Positions 25,636 through 37,388 of a stretch of 47,066 nt of DNA are shown in pieces. Origin of the DNA: Erysipelotrichaceae bacterium (GTDB lineage: Bacteria; Bacillota_I; Bacilli_A; Erysipelotrichales; Erysipelotrichaceae); the NCBI GenBank assembly GCA_017432545.1, contig JAFRJA010000119.1, positions 1 through 47,066 of the forward strand, in the 5' to 3' direction. Under the pieces are notes generated by a model. That model had not been told where the DNA came from, did not search any database, and saw only the letters and a program-made list of their open reading frames with translations. Both the position numbers and the translations under genes were made by a program. Numbering within the stretch: the stretch's first letter is position 1; the number at the start of each line of letters is the position of its first letter.

Positions 25636-26856
25636 ATGGCTAAAAAGCTAGTTACAGACTTACAGGTGCCGGGCAAGAAAGTCATCGTAAGAGTTGATTT
25701 TAATGTGCCGCACAAGGGCGATGTTGTCACGGATGACAACAGAATTGTCGCTGCTTTACCGACAATCAAATATTTACTTGAAAACAATGCGAAAGTAATC
25801 CTGTTGTCACATTTAGGCAAGGTCGATTATAAGAAAACAGAAGAAGAAATCGCTGAGGCAAAGAAGAAGAATAATATGGTCATCGTTGCCAATAAGTTAA
25901 GGGAACATCTCCCTGGCGTAAATGTCATCTTCGTTGATGCGACCAGAGGCCCTGCTCTTGAAGAAGCGATCAATAATATGAAGGAAGGCGAAATCGTTTT
26001 ACTTCAGAACACCAGATATGAAAAGGGTGAATCAAAGAATGATGAAGAACTGGGTAAATACTGGGCTTCATTAGGCGATCTGTTTGTTGAAGATGCTTTC
26101 GGTTCAGTTCACAGAGCTCATGCTTCAACAGTTGGTATCCCAACTCATTTACCTAGTGCTGCCGGTTTCCTGGTAGAAAAAGAACTGAAGTTCTTGGGCG
26201 ATGCCGTTGAAAATCCAGTCAGACCGTTTGTCGGAATCTTAGGCGGTGCCAAGGTTGCGGATAAACTTAAAGTCATCGACAATCTGCTTGAAAAGTGTGA
26301 CACACTGATCATCGGTGGTGGCATGGCTTATACATTCCTGAAGGCTCAGGGCAAAGAGATCGGTGAATCATTGGTTGATGATGAAAAACTCGATTACTGC
26401 AAAGATATGCTGGAAAAAGCCAAGACTTTAGGCAAGGAACTGTTACTGCCGGTTGATACCGTTGTTGCAGATAACTTCCCAGATCCAATCGATGGTCCGA
26501 TCGAGACAGAAGTCGTTGATGTTGATCACATCCCGGCTGACAAACAGGGCCTGGATATCGGTCTTGAAACTGCTAAACTGTTTGCCGAAAAAGTTAAAGA
26601 TGCCAAGACAGTCGTCTGGAACGGTCCGATGGGTGTTTTCGAGAACCCGACTTTAGCTAAAGGCACAAATGCTGTAGCTAAGGCTTTAGCTGAATGCGAT
26701 GGCACAACGATCATCGGTGGTGGTGATTCAGCTGCTGCTATCAAACAGTTAGGCTTTGCGGATAAAGTATCCCATGTATCTACAGGTGGTGGTGCTTCTC
26801 TGGAATTCTTAGAGGGCAACGGTTTACCTGGTGTTGATATCATTGACGAAAAATAA
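25636..26856 (+). CDS. pgk: Phosphoglycerate kinase
   Basis: A 406-residue glycolytic enzyme that transfers phosphate from 1,3-bisphosphoglycerate to ADP. The substrate motif VIVRVDFNVP, the conserved LLSHLGKV, GAFG-like DAFGSVHRAHAST, LGGAKVADK, and the C-terminal nucleotide motif IIGGGDSAAA with VSTGGGASLE are present. Length is typical. It is the first gene of a tight operon (9 nt to tpiA). Confidence 0.98.
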   Translation: MAKKLVTDLQVPGKKVIVRVDFNVPHKGDVVTDDNRIVAALPTIKYLLENNAKVILLSHLGKVDYKKTEEEIAEAKKKNNMVIVANKLREHLPGVNVIFVDATRGPALEEAINNMKEGEIVLLQNTRYEKGESKNDEELGKYWASLGDLFVEDAFGSVHRAHASTVGIPTHLPSAAGFLVEKELKFLGDAVENPVRPFVGILGGAKVADKLKVIDNLLEKCDTLIIGGGMAYTFLKAQGKEIGESLVDDEKLDYCKDMLEKAKTLGKELLLPVDTVVADNFPDPIDGPIETEVVDVDHIPADKQGLDIGLETAKLFAEKVKDAKTVVWNGPMGVFENPTLAKGTNAVAKALAECDGTTIIGGGDSAAAIKQLGFADKVSHVSTGGGASLEFLEGNGLPGVDIIDEK

Positions 26857-26865
26857 GGAGATAAA

Positions 26866-28927
<2,062 letters not shown>

Positions 28928-28949
28928 GCTTAAACCAAATCATTAAAAC

Positions 28950-28985
28950 AGATGCCCGTCGGTCATGATGGGCATCTTTTTATTT
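28950..28985 (+). terminator. Terminator after eno
   Basis: AGATGCCC (28950-28957) pairs with GGGCATCT (28970-28977), followed by TTTTTATTTT. Confidence 0.85.
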
Positions 28986-28994
28986 TGCTTATGC

Positions 28995-29000
28995 TAAAAT
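28995..29000 (+). promoter_or_regulatory. -10 box set for a leaderless start
   Basis: TAAAAT ends 9 nt before ATG 29010. No Shine-Dalgarno is present between it and the start. Confidence 0.45.
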
Positions 29001-29009
29001 AATTAAGAC

Positions 29010-30767
29010 ATGTTAAAACGTTTTTTCAGTTATTACAAGCCTTATCTTAAGACCTTCACCATGGTCATCTGCTGTGGTTTGGCCAATACGGCTGCCAGTG
29101 TCGTATATCCGATCATCACGAGATATATGCTCAACGATCTCATTCCTAACCGCAAATACAGAATGATTATCATCTTCGGTCTTGGTTTATTATTGGCCTA
29201 TGTCATCAAGATGGTCCTTAAATATATACTGGATTATTATGGCCATGTCGTAGGAACTTATATCCAGGCTGATATGCGTCGGGAACTGTTTGAAAAACTG
29301 GAAAGGTTACCTTTTTCTTTCTATGACAATAATGAGACAGGAAAGATCATGACCAGGATGACCAATGATATCCATGAAATATCCGAATTGGCTCACCATG
29401 GTCCGGAAATGATCGTCATGACTAGTTTTTCTTTGATCTTTTCGTTTTTTTATCTTACGAGTATCAACTTTACATTGGCTCTGATCATCTTCTCTTGTGC
29501 ACCATTCCTGTTTCTTATCACCTTATTTGTCAGAAAGAAACATATGGAATCGATGCGCAGATCAAGAGTAGCGATGTCGATCATCAATGGCAATCTTAAC
29601 TCATCTATTTCCGGTATCAGGATAACCAAGGCTTTCAATAATTCGGATAGGGAAATGGAAAAGTTTGAAGAAGGCAACAGTGCCTTTATTGAAGCGCGGA
29701 AAGGGCAGGTTTGGACGATGTCGATCCAGCACGCTGCAACGATCTTTGTGACCGATGTCTTCAATGTCGTATGCCTGATCTCCGGCGGTATTTTCCTATA
29801 CAATGGTCTGATCACCTTTGGTGATTACTCATCATTCATCCTTTCTGTTTCACTGTTTACGGCCCCGATCCTGCAGCTTGTACAATGGATGGAACAGTTT
29901 GATAATGGCATCAGTGGTTTTGAAAGATTCTGCGAGATAATCGATCTGCCGGTTGAAGAAGATCGACCAGGTGCTAAGGACTATAAAAAAATCAATGGTG
30001 ATATCGTCTTTGAGCACGTCTGTTTTTCCTACGATACAGAAGATCATCGTGAAGTGTTGGATGATATAAGCTTCACGGTCAAAAAGGGCAGTACAATTGC
30101 TCTAGTCGGTCCTTCAGGCGGAGGCAAGACGACGATCTGTCATCTGTTACCGAAGTTCTATCATGCGGATTCTGGTCTGATCACAATTGATGGGCACGAT
30201 ATCGAAGATATAACCATGCGTTCTTTACGTGACAATATAGGTATCGTTCAGCAGGATGTCTTCCTTTTCTCAGGGACTTTTGCGGAAAATATTGCCTATG
30301 GCAAGAAAGACTGCAGCCAAAGACAGATCGTGGCGGCCGCCAAAAAAGCCAATATCTATGATTACATCATGTCTTTGCCTAATGGCTTTGATACCCAGAT
30401 CGGTGAAAGAGGCATCAAATTATCCGGCGGCCAGAAACAGCGTCTTTCGATTGCCCGTGTATTCTTAAAGAATCCACCGATCCTGGTACTTGATGAAGCA
30501 ACCAGTTCTCTGGATAATACGACAGAAGCTCTGATTCAGGAAGCATTGAATACACTTAAAAAAGGCCGCACAACGATCGTGGTCGCTCACAGGCTTTCCA
30601 CGATCAGGAATGCCGATGAGATATTTGTAGTCTCCAACGGCAAGATCGTTGAACATGGAAATCATGATGTACTGATCAGAAAACGTGGTGGCCTTTATAA
30701 AAAACTGTATAATTCGCAGTTTATCGATTCTGATTTTATGCTGGAACAAAAAATAATGATGTCGTGA
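29010..30767 (+). CDS. ABC transporter, fused membrane and ATPase domains
   Basis: A 585-residue half-transporter of the exporter type that works as a homodimer or with a partner. Six membrane helices lie in residues 1 to about 310. The nucleotide-binding domain follows: Walker A GPSGGGKTT, Q-loop VQQDVFLFSG, signature LSGGQKQRLSIAR, Walker B ILVLDEATSSLD and the H-loop VVAHRLST. It resembles MsbA/BmrA-like lipid or drug exporters; the substrate cannot be told. No partner gene lies beside it. The start seems leaderless. Confidence 0.88.
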   Translation: MLKRFFSYYKPYLKTFTMVICCGLANTAASVVYPIITRYMLNDLIPNRKYRMIIIFGLGLLLAYVIKMVLKYILDYYGHVVGTYIQADMRRELFEKLERLPFSFYDNNETGKIMTRMTNDIHEISELAHHGPEMIVMTSFSLIFSFFYLTSINFTLALIIFSCAPFLFLITLFVRKKHMESMRRSRVAMSIINGNLNSSISGIRITKAFNNSDREMEKFEEGNSAFIEARKGQVWTMSIQHAATIFVTDVFNVVCLISGGIFLYNGLITFGDYSSFILSVSLFTAPILQLVQWMEQFDNGISGFERFCEIIDLPVEEDRPGAKDYKKINGDIVFEHVCFSYDTEDHREVLDDISFTVKKGSTIALVGPSGGGKTTICHLLPKFYHADSGLITIDGHDIEDITMRSLRDNIGIVQQDVFLFSGTFAENIAYGKKDCSQRQIVAAAKKANIYDYIMSLPNGFDTQIGERGIKLSGGQKQRLSIARVFLKNPPILVLDEATSSLDNTTEALIQEALNTLKKGRTTIVVAHRLSTIRNADEIFVVSNGKIVEHGNHDVLIRKRGGLYKKLYNSQFIDSDFMLEQKIMMS

Positions 30768-30783
30768 GACATCATTATTTTTC
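30749..30783. terminator. Strong bidirectional terminator with GUGA loop
   Basis: AAAAATAATGATGTC (30749-30763) and its complement (30768-30782) form a 15-bp perfect stem around GTGA. It holds the stop of the ABC gene and lies just past the stop of the converging GH5 gene. Confidence 0.88.
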
Positions 30784-31788
30784 TACTGAGTATTTTGCGA
30801 TGGTATCCATCAGCCATTGTCCGGCTTGGGAGAAATCATCTCTTTCAAAATCTTTTGTTTTCAGGCAATCCGGTTTGAGGGCGGCAGAAGCTTCGGCGGT
30901 CTTAGAGAATTCCCACATTACATAACTGACCTTGTTCTCTTCTAAGAATGAGATCCAGTTATCGGATTCTTCAATACTGACCTGTCCGGTACCGGAGCTG
31001 GCGGTAATGCCAAATTCCGTAACAAATATGCCGATACCGTTATCCAGAGCTTTCTTGGCTCTGTCTCTTAAGGCCGTATTATGTGTTGCGGCATAGAAAT
31101 GTAAGGAGTAGAGCAGATTATCGAAATCCAGCGGATCTTCACTGGCTACATCAACGCCCTGTGACCAATCAGGCGTACCGACCAGGATCACAGCGTTGGG
31201 GTCGTTGTTGCGGATAACCGGAATGATCACTTCCGCATACTGCTTGATCGTTGGCCAATCGACGCCGTTTGGTTCGTTACAGATCTCATAGATGACGTTA
31301 TTGTAATCTTTGAATTTTGCAGATTCTTCATCAAAGAAGAATTTGGCTTCTTCAACAAATTTGTTTGGATCACCATCATCCAGGATGTGCCAGTCGATGA
31401 TAGCATACATGTCGGCATTTTTAGCGTATTCTACACCGTTTTCGACCGTCTGTTTCAGTCTGGCCTTATCTCCGCCTGTACAATAGCCGACGACGCCGAC
31501 ACCATAGGTATACATGGCGTAACGGATGACGTTGGCACCCATCTTGCTTGAGATCTCCGAAACAGTATCCTGATTGACATAGCGTTCTGCCATCGGCAAG
31601 CCATAGGTTGATATACCTCTTAAGATGATCGGTTCACCATCTTCACCGCATAATTTTGAATCGACAACCTGCAGATCGCCTCTTGAAGAAGGGCGGTCTT
31701 TGCCATCAAAGGATTCGGTTTTCTGCTTGCTGCTTCCACAGCTGCACAACAACAGTAATACAGCCAGTAATACAAGGACTTTTCTCAT
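30775..31788 (-). CDS. Secreted GH5 endo-beta-glucanase lipoprotein
   Basis: A 337-residue glycoside hydrolase family 5 enzyme. The N-terminal signal ends in a lipobox around LLCSC (Cys17), so it is anchored on the outer face. The TIM barrel shows ILRGISTYGL, the acid/base Glu172 in ICNEPNG, YSLHFYAATH, the nucleophile Glu258 in VTEFGIT, and a late VMWEFSKTAEASAAL, which fits GH5 subfamily 2 cellulases. It would cut cellulose or mixed-linkage beta-glucan at the surface. Its ATG overlaps the stop of the preceding phosphorylase gene (ATGA), so the two are coupled. Confidence 0.9.
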   Translation of the reverse strand: MRKVLVLLAVLLLLCSCGSSKQKTESFDGKDRPSSRGDLQVVDSKLCGEDGEPIILRGISTYGLPMAERYVNQDTVSEISSKMGANVIRYAMYTYGVGVVGYCTGGDKARLKQTVENGVEYAKNADMYAIIDWHILDDGDPNKFVEEAKFFFDEESAKFKDYNNVIYEICNEPNGVDWPTIKQYAEVIIPVIRNNDPNAVILVGTPDWSQGVDVASEDPLDFDNLLYSLHFYAATHNTALRDRAKKALDNGIGIFVTEFGITASSGTGQVSIEESDNWISFLEENKVSYVMWEFSKTAEASAALKPDCLKTKDFERDDFSQAGQWLMDTIAKYSVEK

Positions 31789-34667
31789 AATACGACCTCC
31801 AGAGTATGAGTTTTGTGATCATCAGGAAGCGTGATTATCTGCTCGCATCTGTTCCCGTCATAGACAAAATATGAAGCGTCATTGATCTTATAATCATTGA
31901 CTGCTTTGATGCTGATAGCGATCTTTGTGCCATTGATCTTCAGGGTATAATTCATCTTGTCGCTGTTGATGATAGGATCGATCTTCAATGTGTTGTTGCT
32001 GATATCGACACCAAGAATCTCATAGTAGGCCAAAGTGAGCCATGAAGCGGTTCCGGAAAGGATCGGACCGATACCTTCACCGGTTTCCGAGTTGTTGTAT
32101 TGCGTACAGAAACGCGGATTGCCTTTTAAGACATATGGATTTTCCAGCGTCTTATATGGCAGAGTCTTGTCGATCATGAAGAAGGCGAGATCTCTTAATC
32201 TCTTTGCCAGTTTCTGATCCTTGACAGTCTTGGCCTTTTTCAGACAAGCAACCGTGCACATCATTGCTGCGTGTTTGAAGACACCGCCGTTCTCTCGATC
32301 ACCAGGGAAGTAGAATGATGAACCGGTAACGATACCCAAGAGATCATAGTTGACCGGGGTAACAAGTTTCAGACCGGCATCACATTTGAGATAATTATCG
32401 ATCACATCTAACATCGTGTCGATCTGTTTCTCGTCAGCGATATCAGCCAGTAACGGCCAGGAGAAGCCGTTAAGGTAATAGGTACCATCAATTGTCGGAT
32501 CAAGTGAGAGATTATCACCGGTCGAACCGAGATAATCATAACCGCGCTTGTCGTTAATCAGGCAACGCGCATAGTAATCTTTGATCCAGGCGTTTTCTCT
32601 TACTGATTCATATGTCTTATCAGATACTTCCTTGCATAAGTCTGCCAGATCATTCATTCCGGCATCTTTGGCCAGTTCATATAATTCATCAGCTGCGATC
32701 TTAAGCAGACAGGCGTTCATTACGGATTCGGAAAGTTCATTATCCAAAGCGACACCGAATTCCTGTTTTCTTTCTTCCAGTTGCTTATAGTAGAGTTTTT
32801 CTTTTTCCGGGCCTTCAGGAATCTCCTTATCCAGTCTCAGACAGTCGTTCCAGTCAGCTGTATCAAGCAAAGGCAAATTGTGCTTACCTACGGAGATCTT
32901 ACCTGAATAGATGATGATACTCTTCAAGGTCTCGACTAAAGGTCTTCTGGCGTTTTCACCGGCGATCTTCAGTTCTTCTTTCAGATAATCATAATCACCG
33001 GTAAGTTTGATGTAACGGTAGACAGCCTGGATCAGCCATAACTGGTCATCGGAACACATGCCAGGCTCTTTGCCACGGCTTGTAAAGTTGTGATATGCGT
33101 AACCGAAGCGGAAGACATTTTCCGCCCAGGAGTTGATCAACTTTTTGACCAGTTTGTCTTCGCCGCAGGCGTGCATATAGTACATGGACGCGAAGATATC
33201 CTGGATCTCTCTGAAGCCTGTTTCACGATAGGATTTCTGGGTCCAGGCAAAAGAACGTGATACATAAGTCTGATATAAGACCTGGAAAGGCAGATTCTTG
33301 GACAGATAGGTATCACTTAATACATCATTGTTGTTTACAGTTATATAGGAATAATAGTTTCCGTTATCTTCCAACATCTTTTCATAGGTCTTTTTGAGTT
33401 CTTCCGTATCTTTATATTTGTTGTAGAGATTATTTAATTCAACATCGAATTCCGGTCTGACATCGCCATCGTTATCAGCCATGCCGACGAAAGTAACGAT
33501 GTCGGTCTTGTCGGTTAAGACAAATGATTTGGCCATTGCGAAGAAGGCTGCCTGACGACGGGAATGAGCGTTGGATAATCTGGCGACCATTTCCGGCGCA
33601 TCCAGAGAAGAAGAGCCGATGAAATCATAATAACTTGAGCAGTATTCTTCCATCGTTTCTCCATCTTGCAGCAGCATCGCATAGCGTTTCTCACCATTGC
33701 ATTTGGCGGGCTGATGATGTGCACTTACAGCGATCGGTTTACCATCTTTGTAGTAGAGTTCACTTTCAACGACGACGTTGGCGTAGACGATATCACCAGC
33801 TAAAGTAGCTGGATCAGTGATGCCGAACATGCCGGTAACGACGATCCTTAAATCTCTTGGTTTATCATTGAGATTTCTGATCTCGATCAGCTGGACCTCG
33901 TTGGCACTTGGCATATCCTTCTCCTGCGGGAGTAAGAAGATCGTCCGTTTGATCTCAAGGCCACATTCAGTTTCATAGGTTATGACAGAATGATTCTGTG
34001 AGTGAACACATTTGGCGCTTTTGACGTTGTGATTGACATCAAGGGAATAGAAGATCTGCTTGCCGTTTTCCGTCAGATAGAACTGACGGTTGGCCGGTTC
34101 GCCGTTTTCTTCCGGAGCTAAAACATAGCGGGTAGCCAGGACCTGTTTTTCCTGTTTGCCACGGAATGATCCGCGTCCGAATTCGTCCAATACGGATTTA
34201 GGAGTTGACTGTAAGCAATCGTCATATTCCTTTCGATCACCCAGTAAAAGGTTTACACCATAATGAGATCCGACATGGTAGCTCTTGAGATCGATCTCAA
34301 GTTCACCATTGTCGTTGATCATGCCCGGTGAATTGATGACACGCTTGCAGATAGCTTTGATCCGATCGGAAAAGTCTTTTTCCAAGGCAACCTTCTGATC
34401 ATCGACATACATTGTGTCCATGTCTGAAGCATCGATCAGGATACTGCCATCGTGTTGAGTGAATTTCTCATAGAGTTTGCTGTCGTTTTCCAAATGCATG
34501 CAGACAGGGGCGTAGATATCCATGCCGGTAAAGGCGATGACTTTTTCTCTTGATGAATCAAGATATAATACATCGCTTTCCTTGTTCAGCTTGTCTTTGA
34601 ATAATTGTGCCGCTTTATCGATCGCTTTGATTGTTTCGTTTCGGCTTGTTTCCGTTATAAAGTTCAT
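31785..34667 (-). CDS. GH94 phosphorylase, probably cellodextrin phosphorylase
   Basis: A 960-residue cytoplasmic GH94 inverting phosphorylase. The catalytic motif ADWNDC gives acid Asp608, and a phosphate-site-like segment (GTASWLTLAYYEILG) lies near the C-terminus. It is about 150 residues longer than the neighbouring cellobiose phosphorylase and matches cellodextrin phosphorylases in length (about 980). It would convert longer cello-oligosaccharides plus phosphate into glucose-1-phosphate and a shortened chain. Other GH94 specificities (laminaribiose, beta-1,2-glucan) cannot be excluded, though the GH5 and cellobiose phosphorylase context favours cellodextrins. Ribosome site AAGGAG; a hairpin separates it from the upstream gene. 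Confidence 0.8.
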   Translation of the reverse strand: MNFITETSRNETIKAIDKAAQLFKDKLNKESDVLYLDSSREKVIAFTGMDIYAPVCMHLENDSKLYEKFTQHDGSILIDASDMDTMYVDDQKVALEKDFSDRIKAICKRVINSPGMINDNGELEIDLKSYHVGSHYGVNLLLGDRKEYDDCLQSTPKSVLDEFGRGSFRGKQEKQVLATRYVLAPEENGEPANRQFYLTENGKQIFYSLDVNHNVKSAKCVHSQNHSVITYETECGLEIKRTIFLLPQEKDMPSANEVQLIEIRNLNDKPRDLRIVVTGMFGITDPATLAGDIVYANVVVESELYYKDGKPIAVSAHHQPAKCNGEKRYAMLLQDGETMEEYCSSYYDFIGSSSLDAPEMVARLSNAHSRRQAAFFAMAKSFVLTDKTDIVTFVGMADNDGDVRPEFDVELNNLYNKYKDTEELKKTYEKMLEDNGNYYSYITVNNNDVLSDTYLSKNLPFQVLYQTYVSRSFAWTQKSYRETGFREIQDIFASMYYMHACGEDKLVKKLINSWAENVFRFGYAYHNFTSRGKEPGMCSDDQLWLIQAVYRYIKLTGDYDYLKEELKIAGENARRPLVETLKSIIIYSGKISVGKHNLPLLDTADWNDCLRLDKEIPEGPEKEKLYYKQLEERKQEFGVALDNELSESVMNACLLKIAADELYELAKDAGMNDLADLCKEVSDKTYESVRENAWIKDYYARCLINDKRGYDYLGSTGDNLSLDPTIDGTYYLNGFSWPLLADIADEKQIDTMLDVIDNYLKCDAGLKLVTPVNYDLLGIVTGSSFYFPGDRENGGVFKHAAMMCTVACLKKAKTVKDQKLAKRLRDLAFFMIDKTLPYKTLENPYVLKGNPRFCTQYNNSETGEGIGPILSGTASWLTLAYYEILGVDISNNTLKIDPIINSDKMNYTLKINGTKIAISIKAVNDYKINDASYFVYDGNRCEQIITLPDDHKTHTLEVVL

Positions 34668-34685
34668 GAATGTTCTCCTTGTATA

Positions 34686-34709
34686 AAAAAGGCGAGTAAG
34701 ATCGCCTTT
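34686..34709 (-). terminator. Internal hairpin/terminator between the two GH94 genes
   Basis: On the minus strand AAAGGCGA, loop TCTTAC, TCGCCTTT followed by TTT (complement of 34688-34709). It begins in the stop codon of the cellobiose phosphorylase gene. As it lies inside an operon, it probably acts as a partial terminator or as an mRNA end that sets unequal expression. Confidence 0.65.
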
Positions 34710-37137
34710 ACATGATGATTTCTACGTTGACTTCCTTCTTCTTGGAAGCAGGAATTACGCCAAGCGGTACTTCTTTACCATCAACAACGATCTTCTTAAC
34801 ACCTTTCTGTGAGCGGTTAGGATTAGATACCGTTATGTGGTACATCGTACCGCGGTAAAGTCTGTTGACTTTGTATTCCTTTACATCGGCCGGGATGCAT
34901 GGATCGATTCTTAAACCGTCATAATCCGGCTGAATGCCTAAGATACCCTGGGTCAATACCGTGAAGGTCCAGGCTGCCGTACCGGTAAGCCATGAGTTCT
35001 TACCTTCGCCGAAGGTTGGTGCATCTTTACCGGCTACCATCTGGCAATAGACATATGGTTCAGTCCTGTGGATCTCAGAAATATCTTCGAGGAACGCAGG
35101 GCAGGTCTTCTTGTAAAGATCGAAGGCTCTGTTGCCATGACCCATGACAGTCTCCGCAAAGACGACCCATGGATTGTTGTGACAGAAGATACCAGCGTTC
35201 TCTTTGTATCCTGGAGGATAGGAAGAGATCTCACCGAGATTCAGCTTATATGAAGTATAAGCCGGATTCAGGATAACGATACCGTATTTGGTTTCGAGTC
35301 TCTTCTTGACGGAATCGAGTGCTTTCTGTGCTTCGCCACTCTCAACACCGATACCGGCCATTACACACATGCCCTGAGGTTCGATATAGATCTGACCTTC
35401 ATCATTACTCTTGGAGCCGACTTTCTTGCCTTTGGCATCATAAGCTCTCAAGAACCATTCGCCATCCCAACCATCTTTGAGAACGGCTTTTTCCATATTA
35501 GTGACAGCTTCCCTGGCTTTCACTGCTTCTTCATCGAGATGCAGGTGTTCCAGGATATTGGCATAAGCCTTACCATATTTTACAAACATGCCGGCGATAA
35601 AGACTGATTCCGCAACCGGACCCTCACTTGGACCGGTGATCTGGAATGATTCACCAGGATATTTAGAGAAGCAGTTAAGATTCAGACAGTCGTTCCAGTC
35701 AGCACGGCCGATCAGAGGCAGTTTGTGCGGTCCGAGATTGTTCAGAGTGTAATTGAAGCTTCTGCGTAAGTGTTCTAACAGTGTATCAGCGACTTCGTGC
35801 TTGTTATCAAAGTCAACGATTTCTTTTAAGATGTTCCAGTCGCCGGTCTCTCTGATATAAGCATCTACACAGGCAATCAGCCATAGCGGGTCATCATTGA
35901 AACCGCCACCGATATCAGAATTACCTTTCTTGGTCAGAGGCTGGTACTGATGATAAGCACCGCCATCTTCTTTCTGAGTTGCAGCGATATCGAGGATTCT
36001 TTCTCTGGCTCTTTTCGGGATCATGTGGACAAAACCGAGCAGGTCCTGGCAAGAATCTCTGAAGCCCATGCCACGACCGATACCGGATTCGTAGTAGGAA
36101 GCTGATCTCGACATATTGAAGGTTACCATACACTGGTAAGCATTCCAGATGTTGACCATTCTGTTGACTTTGTCATTTTCGGTAGAAACTTCAAAGCCGG
36201 ATAACAGATCGTTCCAGAATGTATGAAGGGTATTTAATCCTTCATCAAATTTTTTATTAGTGTTGTATTTTGAGATTAATGCTTTAGCTGGTTCCTTGTT
36301 GATGACATTTGGTTTGACATATTTCTTATCAAACGGTACTTCAACATAGGCTAAGCCGAAGATAACATCGAAACTTTCATTCGCTTTTAATTCGAGATGG
36401 AAGTGATGAGCACCGATCGGCTGCCAGCCATGAGCGATTGAATTGGTGCACTTGCCGTCTTTAACTGCAACCGGTTCAGCAGGGGAACCATATACACCCA
36501 TGAATCTATCTCTGGAGGTATCGAATGAATCAACTTTCTTATTGGCGAAGAAGACAGCATAATGATTTCTTCTTTCTCTGTATTCGGTCTTGTGATAAAT
36601 AGTTGAACCGACTACTTCGACTTCACCGGTCGAATAGTTACGCTGGAAGTTGGTGGTATCATCCTGAGCATCCCATAAGCAGAATTCTACGAAGGAGAAC
36701 AGATCGAGTTCTCTGTTAACTTTGTCATTGTTTTTGACCGTAACTCTCATTAACAGAATATTGTCGTTTTTCGGAACATAGAATTCCTGTTTGACTTCGA
36801 TCTTGTTTTTGCTACCAGTGATATTGGTGTAACCGAGACCGTGATGGCATTCGTAGCTGTCAAGTTTTGTTCTGGTCGGTTGCCAGCCCGGGTTCCAGAT
36901 CGTTTTCTTATCCTTTATATAGATATGGAAACCATCCTGGTCCAAAGGCAGATTGTTGTATCTGTATCTTGTGATCCTTCTTAATTTAGCATCCTTATAG
37001 AAGCTGTAGCCTCCCGCAGTATTGGAAAGCAGGGTGAAGAATGAATCAGATCCCAGATAGTTGATCCATGGCAGTGGAGTTTCATAATTAGTAATTACAT
37101 ACTCCTTATTAAGATCGTCGAAATGGCCATATTTCAT
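34708..37137 (-). CDS. Cellobiose phosphorylase (GH94)
   Basis: An 809-residue enzyme with the full-length features of cellobiose phosphorylase: N-terminal [23 protein letters not shown], the [15 protein letters not shown] block, the catalytic RADWNDCLN (acid Asp483), [11 protein letters not shown], the [18 protein letters not shown] block and [16 protein letters not shown]. It converts cellobiose and phosphate to glucose-1-phosphate and glucose in the cytoplasm, saving one ATP per disaccharide. It is the first gene of the leftward operon with a strong TGGAGG site, under the divergent control region. Confidence in the specificity is good because this family member is well conserved. Confidence 0.92.
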   Translation of the reverse strand: MKYGHFDDLNKEYVITNYETPLPWINYLGSDSFFTLLSNTAGGYSFYKDAKLRRITRYRYNNLPLDQDGFHIYIKDKKTIWNPGWQPTRTKLDSYECHHGLGYTNITGSKNKIEVKQEFYVPKNDNILLMRVTVKNNDKVNRELDLFSFVEFCLWDAQDDTTNFQRNYSTGEVEVVGSTIYHKTEYRERRNHYAVFFANKKVDSFDTSRDRFMGVYGSPAEPVAVKDGKCTNSIAHGWQPIGAHHFHLELKANESFDVIFGLAYVEVPFDKKYVKPNVINKEPAKALISKYNTNKKFDEGLNTLHTFWNDLLSGFEVSTENDKVNRMVNIWNAYQCMVTFNMSRSASYYESGIGRGMGFRDSCQDLLGFVHMIPKRARERILDIAATQKEDGGAYHQYQPLTKKGNSDIGGGFNDDPLWLIACVDAYIRETGDWNILKEIVDFDNKHEVADTLLEHLRRSFNYTLNNLGPHKLPLIGRADWNDCLNLNCFSKYPGESFQITGPSEGPVAESVFIAGMFVKYGKAYANILEHLHLDEEAVKAREAVTNMEKAVLKDGWDGEWFLRAYDAKGKKVGSKSNDEGQIYIEPQGMCVMAGIGVESGEAQKALDSVKKRLETKYGIVILNPAYTSYKLNLGEISSYPPGYKENAGIFCHNNPWVVFAETVMGHGNRAFDLYKKTCPAFLEDISEIHRTEPYVYCQMVAGKDAPTFGEGKNSWLTGTAAWTFTVLTQGILGIQPDYDGLRIDPCIPADVKEYKVNRLYRGTMYHITVSNPNRSQKGVKKIVVDGKEVPLGVIPASKKKEVNVEIIM

Positions 37138-37160
37138 ATTATTACCTCCATATAATTGTC

Positions 37161-37174
37161 CTTAAACGATTAAG
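37161..37174. promoter_or_regulatory. LacI-type operator O1, over the leftward start point
   Basis: CTTAAACGATTAAG, a near-palindrome with a central CG. It lies just after the leftward -10 and so covers the expected start point. It matches O2 at 10 of 14 positions. The adjacent-locus LacI regulator is the likely ligand. Confidence 0.6.
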
Positions 37175-37177
37175 TTA

Positions 37178-37206
37178 AGTATAACCAATGATTTTCGTAA
37201 AAACAA
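37178..37206 (-). promoter_or_regulatory. Promoter of the GH94/GH5 operon
   Basis: On the minus strand TTGTTT (complement of 37201-37206), 17-nt spacer, TATACT (complement of 37178-37183). Confidence 0.65.
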
Positions 37207-37222
37207 GCCTATATAAAAGGGT

Positions 37223-37238
37223 TTGGAAACGCTAACAA
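37223..37238 (+). promoter_or_regulatory. cre site (CcpA) between the divergent promoters
   Basis: TTGGAAACGCTAACAA fits the WTGNAANCGNWNNCA cre consensus at every position. It lies upstream of both -35 boxes, centred about 51 nt before the rightward and 59 nt before the leftward start points. It links the locus to HPr-Ser-P and to hprK in this window. Confidence 0.7.
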
Positions 37239-37246
37239 AAAAAGTG

Positions 37247-37274
37247 TTGACACATTTCAAAAAAGTGCTAAACT
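37247..37274 (+). promoter_or_regulatory. Promoter of the ABC importer operon
   Basis: Perfect -35 TTGACA (37247-37252), 16-nt spacer, -10 TAAACT (37269-37274). Confidence 0.7.
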
Positions 37275-37282
37275 TAAATTAA

Positions 37283-37296
37283 CGAAAACGTTTAAG
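37283..37296. promoter_or_regulatory. LacI-type operator O2, over the rightward start point
   Basis: CGAAAACGTTTAAG, containing the palindrome AAACGTTT, directly after the rightward -10. A further related dyad, ATGCAAACGCAT, is at 37301-37312. Confidence 0.6.
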
Positions 37297-37388
37297 TTGA
37301 ATGCAAACGCATACATAACTCTAACGTATTCAATCATCTTCTGCGCTTGAACGCAGGGGAAATTACTTAAGAGGAAGGGAGACGAAAA

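Noticed and set aside
37341..37356. CTGCG/CGCAG mini-hairpin in the leader of the binding-protein gene as a riboswitch
   Set aside because: A lone 5-bp stem; the leader has no larger conserved fold, and operators explain the regulation better.
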